From contig JAJEKV010000005.1 of NCBI GenBank assembly GCA_021234155.1, forward strand, positions 11,637,234 through 11,701,233: a DNA stretch of 64,000 bases, given 5' to 3'. Both the position numbers and the translations under genes were made by a program. Source of the stretch: Isoetes taiwanensis (lineage: Eukaryota; Streptophyta; Lycopodiopsida; Isoetales; Isoetaceae). Under the pieces are notes generated by a model. That model ran no database searches. It had not been told where the DNA came from and saw nothing but the letters and a program-made list of their open reading frames with translations. This document shows, piece after piece, positions 22,310-34,754 of this stretch (the stretch's first letter is position 1; each line of letters opens with the position of its first letter).

Positions 22310-23205
22310 AATCCAATGATCCCAAAATTCTCCAACTCCTTCCTCCTCAAATCCACACCTTCCTTTATGTGACCCTTCCGGTTCTCTGTGACCATTCTTT
22401 TTCTCTCCGGATTCTTTTCGACTTTTTGAGACTCCCCAAATTTTAGGCAACGGTTGCCTCCCATTTATAACAATATTGAAACCCGCTTTTTCCACTTTTT
22501 TCCAAAGAAAATAAGTTACAATGTCGGCCTTCCAATGTCCAAAATTTTAAGAAAACCATGAAGACTTTTATGTTATTTTCCCAATTAGATTTTGTCAAAT
22601 ATCTTACAAAGATTCTATTTGGGCCCTGATTCACCCGTAAGAACAAGATCAACAACATGAGAAGCTTGGTGGTGAAGCTAACGTAAGCTTCAAAGGCTTC
22701 TTTAATGTTAGAATCTTTTTTTTCTCTTTTTTTTTCTCTTTTTTTTCAATTAACATGCTATTAACTTCCTCTCGATTCTTCGATGTGAATGTTCTAGGTC
22801 CATGTGATCGTGGTTATTTTCGACGCATTAGACATCGAAGATCATTGGGCTATTTGGTTGTATGCTCCAATTGATAATACCTTTGTCATCCTTCAAGTAG
22901 CGAAGGTATCCTTGAAGTAGCGTAAGGTAGAGTTAAAGGGGGTATTACGCTGACGATCCTCTATAAATCACCGCGATCAACACGCTCAAGGATAGAATCC
23001 TTTGTGGGCACATTAACTTCGAGGGATCGAGAACACGATCCAAATGATACAAAAACCCCAAAGACAACGAAAGTTCGAGGTGGAACTGACAATATTGGGT
23101 CATGGAAGCCCGCTATTAATAGGGAGGGATTTCTACAGTCAAGCAGAGATGTGTTTGAGGATTCATGGGGAGAGTCCAAACCGCGAATCGCCACCACTAC
23201 TAAAT
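22310..23205 (+). pseudogene. array gene copy 5, partly degraded
   Basis: The leader (22,200-22,640) is heavily altered. From 22,640 it is good again: AACAAGATCAACAACATGAG, GAAGCTAACGTAAGC (intact second donor, 22,680), GATCATTGGGCTATTTGG (~22,843) and the CAATATTGGGTCATGGAAG end (~23,090). Small losses (e.g. AAAACCCCAAAGACAACG) break the frame. The extra base before INREG is present as in copies 1-3. Confidence 0.6.
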
Positions 23206-23567
23206 TGCTTTGTCAAGCTTTTCGGTGGGTTTATTGCTTACTTCGATTTAGGGTTTTTTCCAATATGGGTTTTTCGATAATGTATGTTCTTTTTTCTATG
23301 GTAGAGAAAATATGGGTTTTTCCAAATGCTTATTATGATGTGGGTTCCTTTTTTATATAAAATTTCTTCTCCTCGATGCTTAATTCTCGGCCAGTGGATT
23401 TTTTTCGGGCATGACCGCCGACTTAATAGTTTATAAATCGATCTTAAATGTTTATCCTCACCTGAATCTAGTAGTTTTGTAATGACATATATGACATATA
23501 TACGTCTCACATATGTCATAAGTATATGTCCCATAATGATGACAGCTATAACATATGCATATTATTA

Positions 23568-24942
23568 TCTTATATTATAATGTTTTTGTCAGAATTTGAT
23601 CCATCCCAGATCGAATCTTACCAGATTTTGAGTGAAAATCTTAACGAATCCGTAAGCTTCATGATTTTTATTCTTCTTTTCGCCAAGATGGGCCACGCCT
23701 CATTAGGGTTGCTATAGCCGAAGAGCAAAGATGATTTCCTCACGCCATTGTCCTCCGGTCTTGGCTATAGTTGCAAATCATCCTAGTAACCGGCAATCAT
23801 TCAACTACAGAATATGAAAAGCATTTGCCAGTAATGGAAATGCGGATGCATTAGAAGGGTTCTCTTAGCAGCATGTTTTTCCAATTCCAAGTTACCATGC
23901 ATCCTGAAGCTCCAAGAAGGATCGTCCAGACCACACAAGTAGGTTGAAATGGCATGTCCTGTAACTGCTTCTTTCGTGAAACCTACATGAGCAAGAAGAT
24001 CAATTAGGCAGGCATAACTATTGGTGTAATATTGTGCCTTAAAATTATATCGACCTATCTGATCTATGAGTAAAAAAATTGTGCTCGATGGCCATGTGAA
24101 TCGTAGCCAATACTATGTTTCATGGCAACAATCAGCTCCCACGTTTGCAGATGTTTCGGTAACTCCTATCTCATCTGTTGTTTTGCTCTAAATGTTGATC
24201 TAAGCTGTCAAAGATGATGACAATCGATCTGTAGAAGGCTCAACTGAGGTAGCCGTTTGTGGCTCAACACAAATAGCCGTCTGTTACCAGTAGGTGAAGC
24301 ACGATTTTTCAACCAGATTTGAAACATGCAAGAGCTTCAAGTTCTTTTTAGTTCTTTTTTGTGCTTGCTGAGCAGTATGTATACAACAGGATGACTGGAT
24401 AACGAGATCCAGTTCTTAGAATTATGTAACTGTATGGTGGTTATGGTGCTACAATTACTGTGTGAGCAGAATTGCATCAGACGATATTGTGAATGGGTTG
24501 CAATAGGAGCCTGCCAGTGTATCCAATTCCCAAAATTTTTTCATTCCAAATTTAATTGTAGCTGCTCAATATGGTCAAGAAGTTCAGAAAATGAGGTTAT
24601 CCCTTTGATGAGGTTGCTTGAATTTATGAGAGCAGTTGTTACATTGATGCAACGTCGAATCAATATCAAAAGTATCTCAACATCTAAAATTGCAAGCATG
24701 TCCTGCAGTGACTAAAGGTATTTACATAAAAGGTTGAAGAGATGCCAAAATCCTTTTGAGATGAGCAGTCCTTGCCTAGAGTTCTAAATAATGTTTTTGC
24801 CAGCATTTTCAGATCTTTTTATGCTGGCTTCATCTTTGTGCATATAGATTCTGTGTTTCTGTGAAAATGAAGAAGCAATATTATGCCTTTGGCATCTTTT
24901 AATGTATATTTTGGTTTGTTTGGGAGACATTATAATATAAGA
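23568..24942. mobile_element. possible TIR element: 16-bp inverted ends flanked by TA
   Basis: The left end TCTTATATTATAATGT (23568-23583) is the exact reverse complement of ACATTATAATATAAGA (24927-24942), and TA flanks both sides. That suits a Tc1/mariner- or Stowaway-like non-autonomous element. AT-rich sequence and a TA target make this suggestive only. No transposase is visible inside. Confidence 0.4.
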
Positions 24943-26417
24943 TATTTAAAAAGTTGAGTATGTGTGATGTTTGTGATGTTCGTAAATGTCATTTGACATC
25001 TTAAAGCTTGCTTGCTGTATGTGCTTGCTAAGCAGTATGTATACAACAGGATGACTGGATAACGAGATCCAGTTCTTAGAATTATGTAACTGTATGGTGG
25101 TTATGGTGCTACAATTACTGTGTGAGCGCTGAAATACAAAGTTCACAGGGACTTGAAAACATACTATGGCAATTGATAGTAGAAAACAACCTGCAGCAGA
25201 ATTGCATCAGACGATATTGTGAATGGCTGCAATTGAGCCCGCCAAAGGTATCCAATTCCTAATTTTTCATTCCAAATTTAATTGTAGTTGCTCAATATGG
25301 TCAAGAAGTTCGTGAGAATGAGGTTATCCCTTTGATGAGGTTGCTTGAATTTATGAGAGCAAGCTTGTTACATTGATGCAACGTCAATCAATATCAAAAG
25401 TATCTCAACATCTAAAATTGCAAGCATGTAATCGGCAGTTGACTAAAGGTATTTTAGATAAAAAGGTCAAGACATGCCAAAATCCTTTGAGATGAGCAAC
25501 TTTTGCCTAGAGTTCTAAATAATGTTTTGCCAAAGATTTTGTATCTTTTATGTCGGCTTCATCTTTTGCATATAGATTCCGGGAGTTCGGAAAATGAAGA
25601 AGCAATATTATGCCTTTTTGGCATCTTTTAATGTATATTTTGGTTTGTTTGGGAGACATTATAATATAAGATATTTAAAAAGTTGAGTATGTGTGGATGT
25701 TTGTGATGTTCAGAAATGTCATTTGACATCTTAAAGCTTGCTTGTCAGATGTGCTTGCTAAGCAAAGATGTATACAATGTGATGACCGGATAACGATCCG
25801 CCTAGAATTATGTAACCAGATGGTGGTTATGGTGCTACACTTATCGCGGTGAGCTGAAATACAAAGTTCACAGGACTTGAAAACATACCATGGCAATTGA
25901 TAGTAGAAAACAACCCGCGCAGTAATTGCATCGGTGACGACATATTGTGAATGGGTTGCAATTGAGCCCGCCAAAGGTATCCAATTCCTAATTTTTTTCA
26001 TTCCAAATTTAATTGTAGTTGCTCAATATGGTCAAGAAGTTCGTGAGAATGAGGTTATCCCTTTGATGAGGTTGTTTGAATTTATGAGAGCAGTTTGTTA
26101 CATTGATGCAACGCCCGAATCAATATCAAAAGTATCTCAACATCTAAAATTGCAAGCATGTCCCGCAAAGGACTAAAGGTATTTTATATAAAAAGGTCAA
26201 GACATGCCAAAAAATCCTTTTGAGATGAGCACCTGCCTAGAGTTCTAAATAATGTTTTTGCCAGCATTTTTGTATCTTTTTATGCTGGCTTCATCTTTGT
26301 GCATATAGATTCTGTGTTTCTGTGAAAATGAAGAAGCAATATTATGCCTTTGGCATCTTTTAATGTATATTTTGGTTTGTTTGGGAGACATTATAATATA
26401 AGATATTTAAAAAATTG
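24361..26417 (+). repeat. three tandem ~730-base repeats carrying two exon-like segments
   Basis: The landmark GGGAGACATTATAATATAAGATATTTAAAAA... ends copies at ~24,944, 25,673 and 26,405 (periods 729 and 732). Copies begin near GTGCTTGCTRAGCA (24,361; 25,020; 25,751). Copy 1 lacks a piece present in the others (GCTGAAATACAAAGTTCACA). Each copy holds an exon-like segment with WVAIEPAK before a GTATCC donor, a ~55-base intron ending TTTAATTGTAG, and a second segment reading VRENEVIPLMRLLEFMRAV, then SISKVSQHLKLQACP, before a GTATTT donor. Between them is ordinary AT-rich spacer. Confidence 0.7.
25934..26176 (+). pseudogene. best copy of the duplicated exon pair (unknown protein)
   Basis: This is one open stretch across both exon-like segments of the third 0.73 kb repeat. 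The intron-like part happens to stay open. Exonic readings are CEWVAIEPAK and EVIPLMRLFEFMRAVCYIDATPESISK. The amino acid composition looks like a real, helical cellular protein, and the flanking GT/AG signals look genuine. I do not recognise the family. It is probably a captured or duplicated internal fragment of a host gene, not a complete gene. Confidence 0.4.
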
Positions 26418-27178
26418 AGTATGTGTGATGTTTGTGTATACATGCTTAAATGCATCTCTAACGACCATCGTTACATTCCATAGATAACAAAGGGCATTCT
26501 GCCTGATAAAATAACATTTTTCTTGGAAGTTAAAATGGCATTCACAAATCTATCTACCATGATGGATATTTTCAACAAAGTACCAATAATGTGGCACTCT
26601 TGTTGTTTACAACATTCGAGGTTGTAATTGAAACCTTTTACTTTAAAAGATGTTGACTAATCTAATCATTTGCATATGTTTATCATTCCATTCCCTAATC
26701 TTTAAAGAGCCTTATATAATATATCTTTGTTTAGACCACGATGGCCATTCTATCCAACGTTGATTCATCACATATATGTTTGTTGATGAAAAAGCCACTT
26801 CTATTGGGACCCTACACATATTATGTGTTGCCGGACATATGTTCTCCTCCTCTTATAAAGAAAAAGAAAAAAAGAAAAGAAGATACATGTACACACACAC
26901 AAGAGAACATAATAACAAAATTATGTTTCGTGTTGGAACCATACACACACAGAGGTTGCATGGAGAGACATGGCCAAAAGTAATTAGTCAAAAATGTTGT
27001 AGGCTTTATAGGAAAAACGGAAAAGCGAAAAGAAAAAGAGTACATAGAAAGGAAAATAAGAAAAGTGGAAATCTGAGGATAGAACCGCAAAACGGAAGGG
27101 AAAGGTATAGGGCTTTTCTCGCCGATAAAAGTATTTATAGGGCTCTCAGCTTCATGGAAGCCAGCTGGTACCATTCAG
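26418..27178. other. no gene recognised
   Basis: AT-rich sequence contains an A-rich run (AAAGAAAAAGAAAAAAAGAAAAG, ~26,860) and ACACACACAC (~26,890). The overlapping open frames on both strands are low-complexity products. Confidence 0.5.
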
Positions 27179-27589
27179 TTTGATATTAGAAATGACCATT
27201 GAAATAAGTTTGAGAACACAGCAAGTCGTCATCTATAGAAGTAAATGAAAAGAACAACCCCAAGGTACGAGGCATCCGTTTGTTGAAGTCCGGTATCCTA
27301 TGAAATGTAGCGTTCCGTTTCTTTCTTTTGCCTTTAAATTTTACCGCCTGCTCTTTTTCCCGTTTTCCCGCCGCATTTTTCCGTTTTCCTTCACTTTTTT
27401 CTCTTTACCCCTTTCTTCTTCCATTTTACCTTTTTTCCTCTCTCTCCCTCCCCTTTTACGTTTGTCGGTCAACACCCCTCCCTCGCCGTTACCATCATTT
27501 TTTCTTCTTAATTGTGTGTAAGGGTTCTATTAATCGGGAATTCAAGAGTAATGCGAATTGTGGCCATAGCAATTGATAACTTAAATGAT

Positions 27590-28420
27590 CCAATTGCCAA
27601 CTTCAGGATCCCGATTCAGTTTCCTTTATGTGACCCTCCGATTCTGAATGTGACCAAGTCGGTCTAGTTCTACTTTTGCCAGGCCTTTCAATTCCAGTTA
27701 GCTTCTTTATAGTTTCACCGCTTTTCCAGCAGCATTTACAATGTATCAAGGCCCCAAACCCAAAAAGAACCGGAAATTATGTTATTTTCGCTTTTGCTTT
27801 GTTTTATTCTTCGAAACTCTTATATTCTGTTTTGCCATGATTCAGCCCGGAAGAAATGGATCAACAACGCCGAAACTTAATTGAGTGAAGCCAGTAGCTT
27901 CAAAGGCTTCTTTAATGTTAGAATGCTTTCTTCTCTTTTTCTCTTTTCTGTTAACATGCTATTAACTTCCTCGATTACGATGTAACAGACGGCTAGGTGG
28001 GTCCATGTATTTGTGGTTATTTTCGGTAGCATTGGAGCAGCCGAGATCATTGGGGCACTGTTGGTTGTATGCTCAATTGATAATACAGCGTAATCCTTCC
28101 AGTAGCGAAAATTATCATAGTAGCGGAAATTAAAATTAAAAGGGGGTGTCGTTGGCGGAATCCCTCTCTATGAAATCACATTTGCGATCAACACGGCTTT
28201 CAAGAGGATAGAATCCTTTGTGGGCACATTAACCGAAGCTGGCGAGAACCACGATCAAATGATACAAAAACCCAGTTGACAAGCGAAAGTTCGAATTAAG
28301 GTACGCCAATATTAGGTCATAGGCTTAGATTATTAATAGGGAGGGACTTCTAATTTGACTAGAGTTATGTTTGAGGATCAGGGGAGAGTCAAAGCTGGCG
28401 GAAGCGCACCACTACTAAAT
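27590..28420 (+). pseudogene. array gene copy 6, degraded
   Basis: The core is recognisable from CGAGATCATTGGGGCACTGTTGG (~28,040) to CGCCAATATTAGGTCATAGG (~28,300), and AATCCTTTGTGGGCACATTAAC is intact. Many substitutions and small indels break all frames. The unit follows the 3.6 kb block directly. Confidence 0.55.
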
Positions 28421-29159
28421 TGCTTTTAGCGTTTCGGGGTTTATTGCCGCCGATTTAGGGTTTTTCCCAGTATGGGTTTTAGATAATGTATGTTCTTTTT
28501 CTACTGGTAGAAAATATGGGTTTTCAAATGTAATTGATGGTTCCTTTTATATAGTAAATTTCTTCTCACGGATGCTTAATTCTGGCATTAAGGTTCTTTA
28601 CGGGCATGACTGGGGACTTAATGGATTTATAAATCCCGGATCTTAAATGTTTATCACCTCCACTGAATCTAGTAGTTTTGTAATGACATTATATGACATA
28701 TATCGATCTCACATATGTCATAAGTATATGGCTCTTGGCAATGATTAACATATGCATATTTGATGAAATGACAATGATAAGGCATAAGTTTGAGGGGCAC
28801 ATAAATTGATACATATGTCGTAATGAAAAGAACACTAAAGAATGCAAAGGTACTCCATTATTAAAGATTGACATCCTATCTAATCTTTGTCATTCCTCGT
28901 TTTCCTTTTCTTTTGCCTTTAAATTTCCCTTTCTCTTTTCCCATTTCCCCTTCTTTTATTTTTAGTTTTCCCTTCACTTTTCTCTTTCCCCTTTCTTCTT
29001 CGGTTTTTACCTTTTCCTCTCTCTCCCTTTTACGTTTGTGAATAACACCCCTCCCTCGTAGATTTACCCATCATTTTCTTCTTCGTGTGTGTGGGGGTTC
29101 TAATCGAGAATTCGAAACTTCTTGTCACGGTGTGGCCATAGCGAGTGACGGTAGCTAAA

Positions 29160-30350
29160 TGATCTAAAATTCTCAACTGGAGTCCGGTTGGTTGTTCAGC
29201 TATGTGGGCTTCCCTCCGATTACGAAATGTGATTAAGGATTGATGCAGTTTCTACTTTATGTGACCAACTCTAGGTCAGTTGCTTCTTCTCATTTGGAAA
29301 CTGGGTTTTCCCTCGCTTTTCCAGCATTTTCAATGTCCCGGCCAAGAACAAATGGCTTTCCTTGTTTTGTCCGAAACTCTCTCATGGGTTAGAGGCGGGA
29401 AGAACAGGATCGCTTGTGAGAGCTTGGTGAAATGCATCAAGCCTCAAGGCCTGCTGGCATGTTGGAAGTCTTTTTCTTCCTCCTTGCACTTTCCTCACTG
29501 GTAACATCCTTTGCATTCGCTTCCTCTGGAATGGAATGTAGGACTATCATAGGCGTAGTTAGGCACCTAGGCATTAGAGACATAGAGATGTTAGAATTGC
29601 ATGGTTGCGCCAGATGACAAACCTATATCATCCTTCAGTATCTTAGAAACAAAGTTAAAGGAGATGTGGAGTCGAGTCCCTCTATAAATCGCTGAATCAA
29701 CAGGCTCAAGGACAGAGGAATCACTTTAACCAGGCACAGTAGCAGGGCTGAGAACAGATCCAAAACCTACAAAAACTCCAGGTTACAGTAGCAAGATTCG
29801 AGGGTAGGCTACTTGTGAATAATGGAAGCAGGGTGTAATAGGGAGGGACTACAGAGGCGGCAGGAGCTCGCATTTTAGAGGACTCTGGGAATCCAGCTAC
29901 AGCGGCTGCCACCACTCCTCAGAATTTCATGCATTTCAGGGGACGCGGCCGTTGGGTTTTCCCAGCCGCCTGGTTTCAGAGTAATGCCATTCCTTTTTTC
30001 TATGACAGAGAAGCTATAGGTTTTCAAATCGCCAGCCGCGATGGCGGATTCGCTGTCCATTTCCTTTCTGGGATGCTTTAGTCCCTGGCTGCGTAGCGGT
30101 TCCTTGGGCAGGCGCAGGAGCCAGCTGTTTGAAAAATAGGAATCGCAAAATGTTTATCTCCACTGATCCGGCCGGTTTTATGACGACGCCGCTGACGCCA
30201 TCTGCATGCCATCCAGCAGAACGCTGTATCCCCGCAGCCAGTGGCGGGAATGCCACCATCGCCATGCGAAATCTGGCCAGAAATGAAACAGCCGATGAAC
30301 GTTTGAGAACGCCAGAGTGAGCCACTGCCGTACGGCCAGCCGAAGAGCAA
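29160..30350 (+). repeat. array unit 7, rewritten in GC-rich bacterial-looking sequence
   Basis: The order of array landmarks is kept: CCAAAACCTACAAAAACTCCAGGTT for the end of the core, TAATAGGGAGGGACTACAG (~29,840), CTGCCACCACT (~29,905), TTTCTGGGATGCTTTAG (~30,065), AAATGTTTATCTCCACTGAT (~30,150) and GGTACTCCATTG (~30,358). Between landmarks the bases are replaced by GC-rich sequence such as CCGGCCGGTTTTATGACGACGCCGCTGACGCC-like runs with open frames on both strands. CTG and CAG are frequent here, unlike neighbouring units. The open frames at 30,014-30,386 are not credible genes, because they overlay array sequence. Confidence 0.6.
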
Positions 30351-30689
30351 GGCCGAGAGGTACTCCATTGTTAAAGAATTCAGCATCCCTATCTAATCTT
30401 TGCCATTCCCTCGTTTTCCTTTTCTTTTGCCTTTAAATTTTTCCCTTTCTCTTTTCCCATTTTCCCCTTCTTTTATTTTTCGTTTTTTTCCTTCACTTTT
30501 CTCTTTCCCCACTTTCTTCTTCCATTTTACCTTTTCCTCTCTCCCCTCCCTTTTGTTTGTGAATGCTTACCCCCTCCCTACGCCGTTACCATCATTTTCT
30601 TCTTCCGTGTATTATTGGGGGTTCCTAATCCAAGAATTAGAAACTTCTTGTCACGAGGTAGCCATAGCGGTGACCGGTAACTTAAATGA

Positions 30690-31480
30690 TCCCAAAATTC
30701 TCAACTCGGTCAGTCAGTTGTTCCTTTATGTGACCCTCCGATTACGAATGTGACAAAGTCGATGCAGGACTCTACTTTGTCACCCAACTCGGTCACAGTT
30801 TGCTTCTTTATAACAACATTGGAAACCAGTTTTTCTCCACTTTTCCAAGCGCTTGTTACAATGTATCAAGCCAAACCAGGCGGAAGTATGTTATTTTTCC
30901 TTTGCCTTTATTTTGTCAAAACTCTTACTCTATTCTATTTGCCACGTGATTCGGCCCGGAAGAAGACAAGATTGACAACTTATGAGAAGCTTGGTGGTGA
31001 AACTGCATACAATGTTAGAATCTTTTCTTCTCTTTTCTCTTTTTCACGGTAACATGCTATTAGCTTCCTCGATTAAGTGTGAGCGACCAGGTCCAATGTG
31101 GTAGTTATTTTTGACGCATTAGACATCGAAGATCATTGGAATTCTGTTGGTTGTATGCTCCAATTGATAATACCCTCGTCGGCATCCTTCAAGTAGCGAA
31201 GGTATCCTTGAGTAGCGGTAGAGTTAAAAGCGAGGAGGGTAATGCAGCGATCCCCTCTATAAATCCAACTAGCTGCGATCAACCGGCTCAGGACCGAATC
31301 CTTTGTGGAGCACATTAACCGAGACGCGAGAACACGATCAAATGATACAAACTGATTGACGGATTAATTGGGCTATGTATTGGATCATGGAAACCCGTTA
31401 TTAATAGGGAGGGAGTTCTGAGGTGAAGCGGGAGATGTGTTTGGATGCGGGGAGAGTCCAAAGCTGAGGCTGCCACCACT
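30690..31480 (+). pseudogene. array gene copy 8, degraded
   Basis: The leader and intron 1 segment are well preserved (CTTTATTTTGTCAAAACTCTTACTC), as are GACGCATTAGACATCGAAGATCATTGG (~31,110) and GTTATTAATAGGGAGGGAG (~31,397). The core has several losses, and the NCQYW segment reads GGGCTATGTATTGGATCATGG. Confidence 0.55.
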
Positions 31481-32229
31481 ACTATGAAATTGCTTTGCTG
31501 TTTTTGAGGGTTTATTGCTTGCCGATTTAGGGTTTTTTTTTCCCAATATGGGTTTCGATAATGTATGTTCTTTTCTATGGTAAAGAAAATGGGTTTTTTT
31601 TTCAAATGCTTAGTCGATGTGGGTTTCTTTTTATATAGTAAATTTCTTCTCACGGATGCTTCATGTAATTACAACGTGGGTTCTTTTTTAAGGCATATTT
31701 GCCGGACTTAATAGTTTATAAATCAGATCTTAAATGTTTATCCTCTGAATCTATTAGTTTTGTAATGACATATATATCGTCTCACATATGTCATAGTATG
31801 TCCATAATGTTGTGAGATATAACATATGCATATTTGATATTAAAATTAATAATGATGGTATAAGTTGAGAACACATAGAATTGATACATATATAAGTAGT
31901 AATGAAGAAAGAACACCCAAGAATGCAAAGGTACTCCATTGTTAAAAATTCAGCATCCTATCTAATCTTTGCCATTCCTCGTTTTCCTTTTTCTTTTTTG
32001 CTTCGTTTTCCCCTTTCCTCTTTTTTCCCATTTTTCCCTTCTTTTATTTTTTCATTTTCTCTTCGCGCCCATCGCGCCCCTTTTCTTCTTCCATTTTACC
32101 GCTCCTCTCACCACTTTTACGTTTGCGAGATGCCTTTCCCTGTAGATTACCCATCGGTTTTATACCGTGTGTGTGGGGGTTTAATCCCGAAATTGAAACT
32201 TCTTGTCGAGTGGCCATAGTGACGGTAAG

Positions 32230-33030
32230 CAAATGATCAAGTGCCAACTCGGTCGGTCTGGTTGTTCCTTTATGCTGACCCTCGGGTGAGATGTGATGAA
32301 GTCGGTCAGTTTCTGCGCATATCGCAACTTTCGGTCGTTTGCTTCTTTATAACAACGTGGAAACCCGGTTTTCTCCGCGCCCGTACAATGTGACCAAGCC
32401 AAAGAACCAGTATGTTATTTTCCTTTGCCTTTTGTTATTTTTCCTTTGCCTTTATTTTGTGTCAAAACTCTTATATTCTATTTGCCACAGTTCAGCAGAG
32501 GAACAAGATCGGCAACATGAAGCTTGGTGGGGTGAAGCTACTTCTTTAATGTTAAGAATCTTTTTTCTTCTCTTTTTTTCTCTTTTACGGTAACATGCTA
32601 TTAACTTCCCTCTGATTCTGATGTGAGCGACCCAGTCTATTGTGAAAAGTTTATTTTCGGCGCATTAGACGCCGAAGATCATTGGAGCTGTTGGTTTGTA
32701 TGCTCAAGATTGATAATACCTCTGTCATCCTTCAAGTAGCGAAGGTATCCTTGGAAGTAGCAGAAGGTAGAGTTAAAGGGGTAATGCGTTGTGATCCCTC
32801 TGGCAAAATCATTGCGATCAGCCTGCGGTCAGGGATAGAATCCTTTAATGGGCACATTAACCGAAGGGCTGCGAGCTTAGCGATCGAAATGATACAAAAA
32901 CCCAGGTTGACAAATGTTGATTAGGCCCCATAATATTGGAGTCATGGAAGCCGTTATTAATGAGGGAGAGGATTTCTCACGGTGGCGAGATGTGTTTGAG
33001 GATCTCGCGGGGAGGTGGCGAGAGCTGCCA
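32230..33030 (+). pseudogene. array gene copy 9, degraded; lacks the extra base before INREG
   Basis: The core runs from GATCATTGGAGCTGTTGG (~32,677) to GGAGTCATGGAAGCCGTTATTAATG (~32,939). The last stretch has GAAGCCGTT where copies 1-3 have GAAGCCCGTT, so the frame would pass straight from VMEA into VIN. Elsewhere it is too altered to read. Confidence 0.55.
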
Positions 33031-33814
33031 CCACTACTTACTAAATTGCTTTCTTTGCGAGGTTTAACCGCTTTGCGCCGATTTAGGGTTTTTTCCCAAT
33101 ATACGGTTTTGATAATGTATGTTCTTTTTTTTCTATGGTAGAAAATATGGGTTTTCAAAATGTAATTCTGATGTGGTTCCCTTTTTATATATTGGTAATT
33201 TCTTCTCGGATGCTTAATGCGCTATGGGTTCACTACGGGCATATTTGCGGACTTATGGATTTATCATCGGATCTTAATGTTTATCCTCACTGGGATCTAG
33301 TACGTTTGTAAATGACCTTATGACATATATCACGTCACATATGTCATAAGTATGTAATGTCCCATAATATTAATAGCCGGATATAACATAGCCTTGTTTG
33401 ATATTAGAAATGACAATGATGGGCCTAAGTTTAGAACACGTAAGAATTGATACATATATCATTAATGAAGAAAGAACACTAAGAATGCAAAGGTACTCCA
33501 TTGTTAAAGGAATTCAACATCCTATCTACTCTTTGCCATTCCTGGTTTTTCCTTTTTCGTTTTTGCCTTTAAATTTTCCCTTTCTCTTTTTTCCCATTTT
33601 CCCCTTCTTTTTGTGCCGTTTTCCCTTCACTTTTTTCTCTTTCCCCCTTTTCTTCTTCCATTTTTACCTTTTCCTCTCTCTCCCCTCCCCTTTTGTTTTG
33701 ACCGAATTCTTACCCCCCTCCCTCGCGTTACCATCATTTTCTTCTTCGTGTGTGTGGGGGTTCCTGTCGGTGAAAACTTTAACTTGTCACGAGAATTGTA
33801 GCCATATGACGGTA

Positions 33815-34617
33815 ACTTAAATGATCCAAGGAATTGCCAATAGGTCCGGTCACGAAGTTGTTCCTTTATGGCGACCTCCGGTCACGAATGTATTAAAGTT
33901 AGGTCTGGGAACACTTTTATGTGACCCAACTCGATGCAGTTTGCTTCTTTATAACAACATTGGAAACCAGTTTTTCTCCACTTTTTTCCAAGCGTTACAA
34001 TGTCAGTAAACCAGAAGAACCCGGAAATTATGTTATTTTCCTTTGCCTTTATTTGTCAAAACTCTTACTCTATTCTATTTGCCTGTGATTGAGCCGAACA
34101 AGATCAGCAACATGAAATTGGTGAGCTAGCTTCTTTAATGTTAGAATCTTTTTTCTTCTCTTTTTCCTCGCGATTTAACATTACCAGTAACTACTCGATT
34201 CTGATGACGACCCAGTCCCATGTGACTGTGGTTATTTTTGGTAGACGCCGAAGATCATTGGGCTACTGTTGGTTGTATGCTCAATTGATAAATACCATTC
34301 CATCCTTCAAATAGCGAAAGGTATCCTTGAAGTAGCGGTAGAGATTAAAGGAATATTCGTTAATGATCCCCTCTATAAATCATCATTTGCGATCAACGGC
34401 TCCAAGGATAAGTCCTTTGTGGAGCACGATAACTGAGGACTGAGAACCACGGTGTCGTACAAAAACCCGGTTGACTAAAAGTTAGAGGTGGAGCGCCAAT
34501 ATTGGAGTCATGGAAGCGGAACGTTATTAATAGGGAGAATTCTGAAATTTTAGGCGGGGAGATATGTTTGAGGATCTGCCGGGGAAATTCAAACTGGCAG
34601 AAGCTGCCACCACTACT
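33815..34617 (+). pseudogene. array gene copy 10, truncated by a unit junction
   Basis: The core spans GATCATTGGGCTACTGTTGG (~34,250) to GGAGTCATGGAAGCGGAACGTTATTAATAGGG (~34,505). After CTGCCACCACTAC the sequence jumps at 34,617 to CTTTTCCTCTCTCTCCCTCC, the pyrimidine block of the next unit. The AT-rich tail and the ATGACATAT head are skipped, a deletion of about 0.75 kb. Confidence 0.6.
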
Positions 34618-34754
34618 TTTCCTCTCTCTCCCTCCTTTTTACGTTTGTGGATAACACCCCTCCCTCGCCGTTACCCATCATTTTCTTCCGTGTGTGTGGG
34701 GGTTCTAATCGAGAATTGAAACTTCTTGTCACGAGGTGGCCATATGACGGTAAC

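Larger units (their letters stand above)
23566..27178. mobile_element. 3.6 kb block interrupting the array after ...CATATGCATATT
   Basis: Array sequence stops after ACATATGCATATT (~23,563) and resumes at TTTGATATTAGAAATGACC (~27,180), exactly the next array bases. The block starts with TATCTTATATTATAATGT, whose reverse complement ends each internal 0.73 kb repeat (24,927; 25,656; 26,388). Contents: unassigned sequence 23,585-24,360, three tandem copies of a two-exon-like segment, then 750 bases with A-rich and CA-rich runs and no recognised gene. The mechanism of insertion is not clear. Confidence 0.55.

Noticed and set aside
30014..30386. Overlapping ~100-codon frames that look bacterial
   Set aside because: They overlay an array unit whose landmarks keep their spacing; most likely artefact, not a bacterial gene or transfer.
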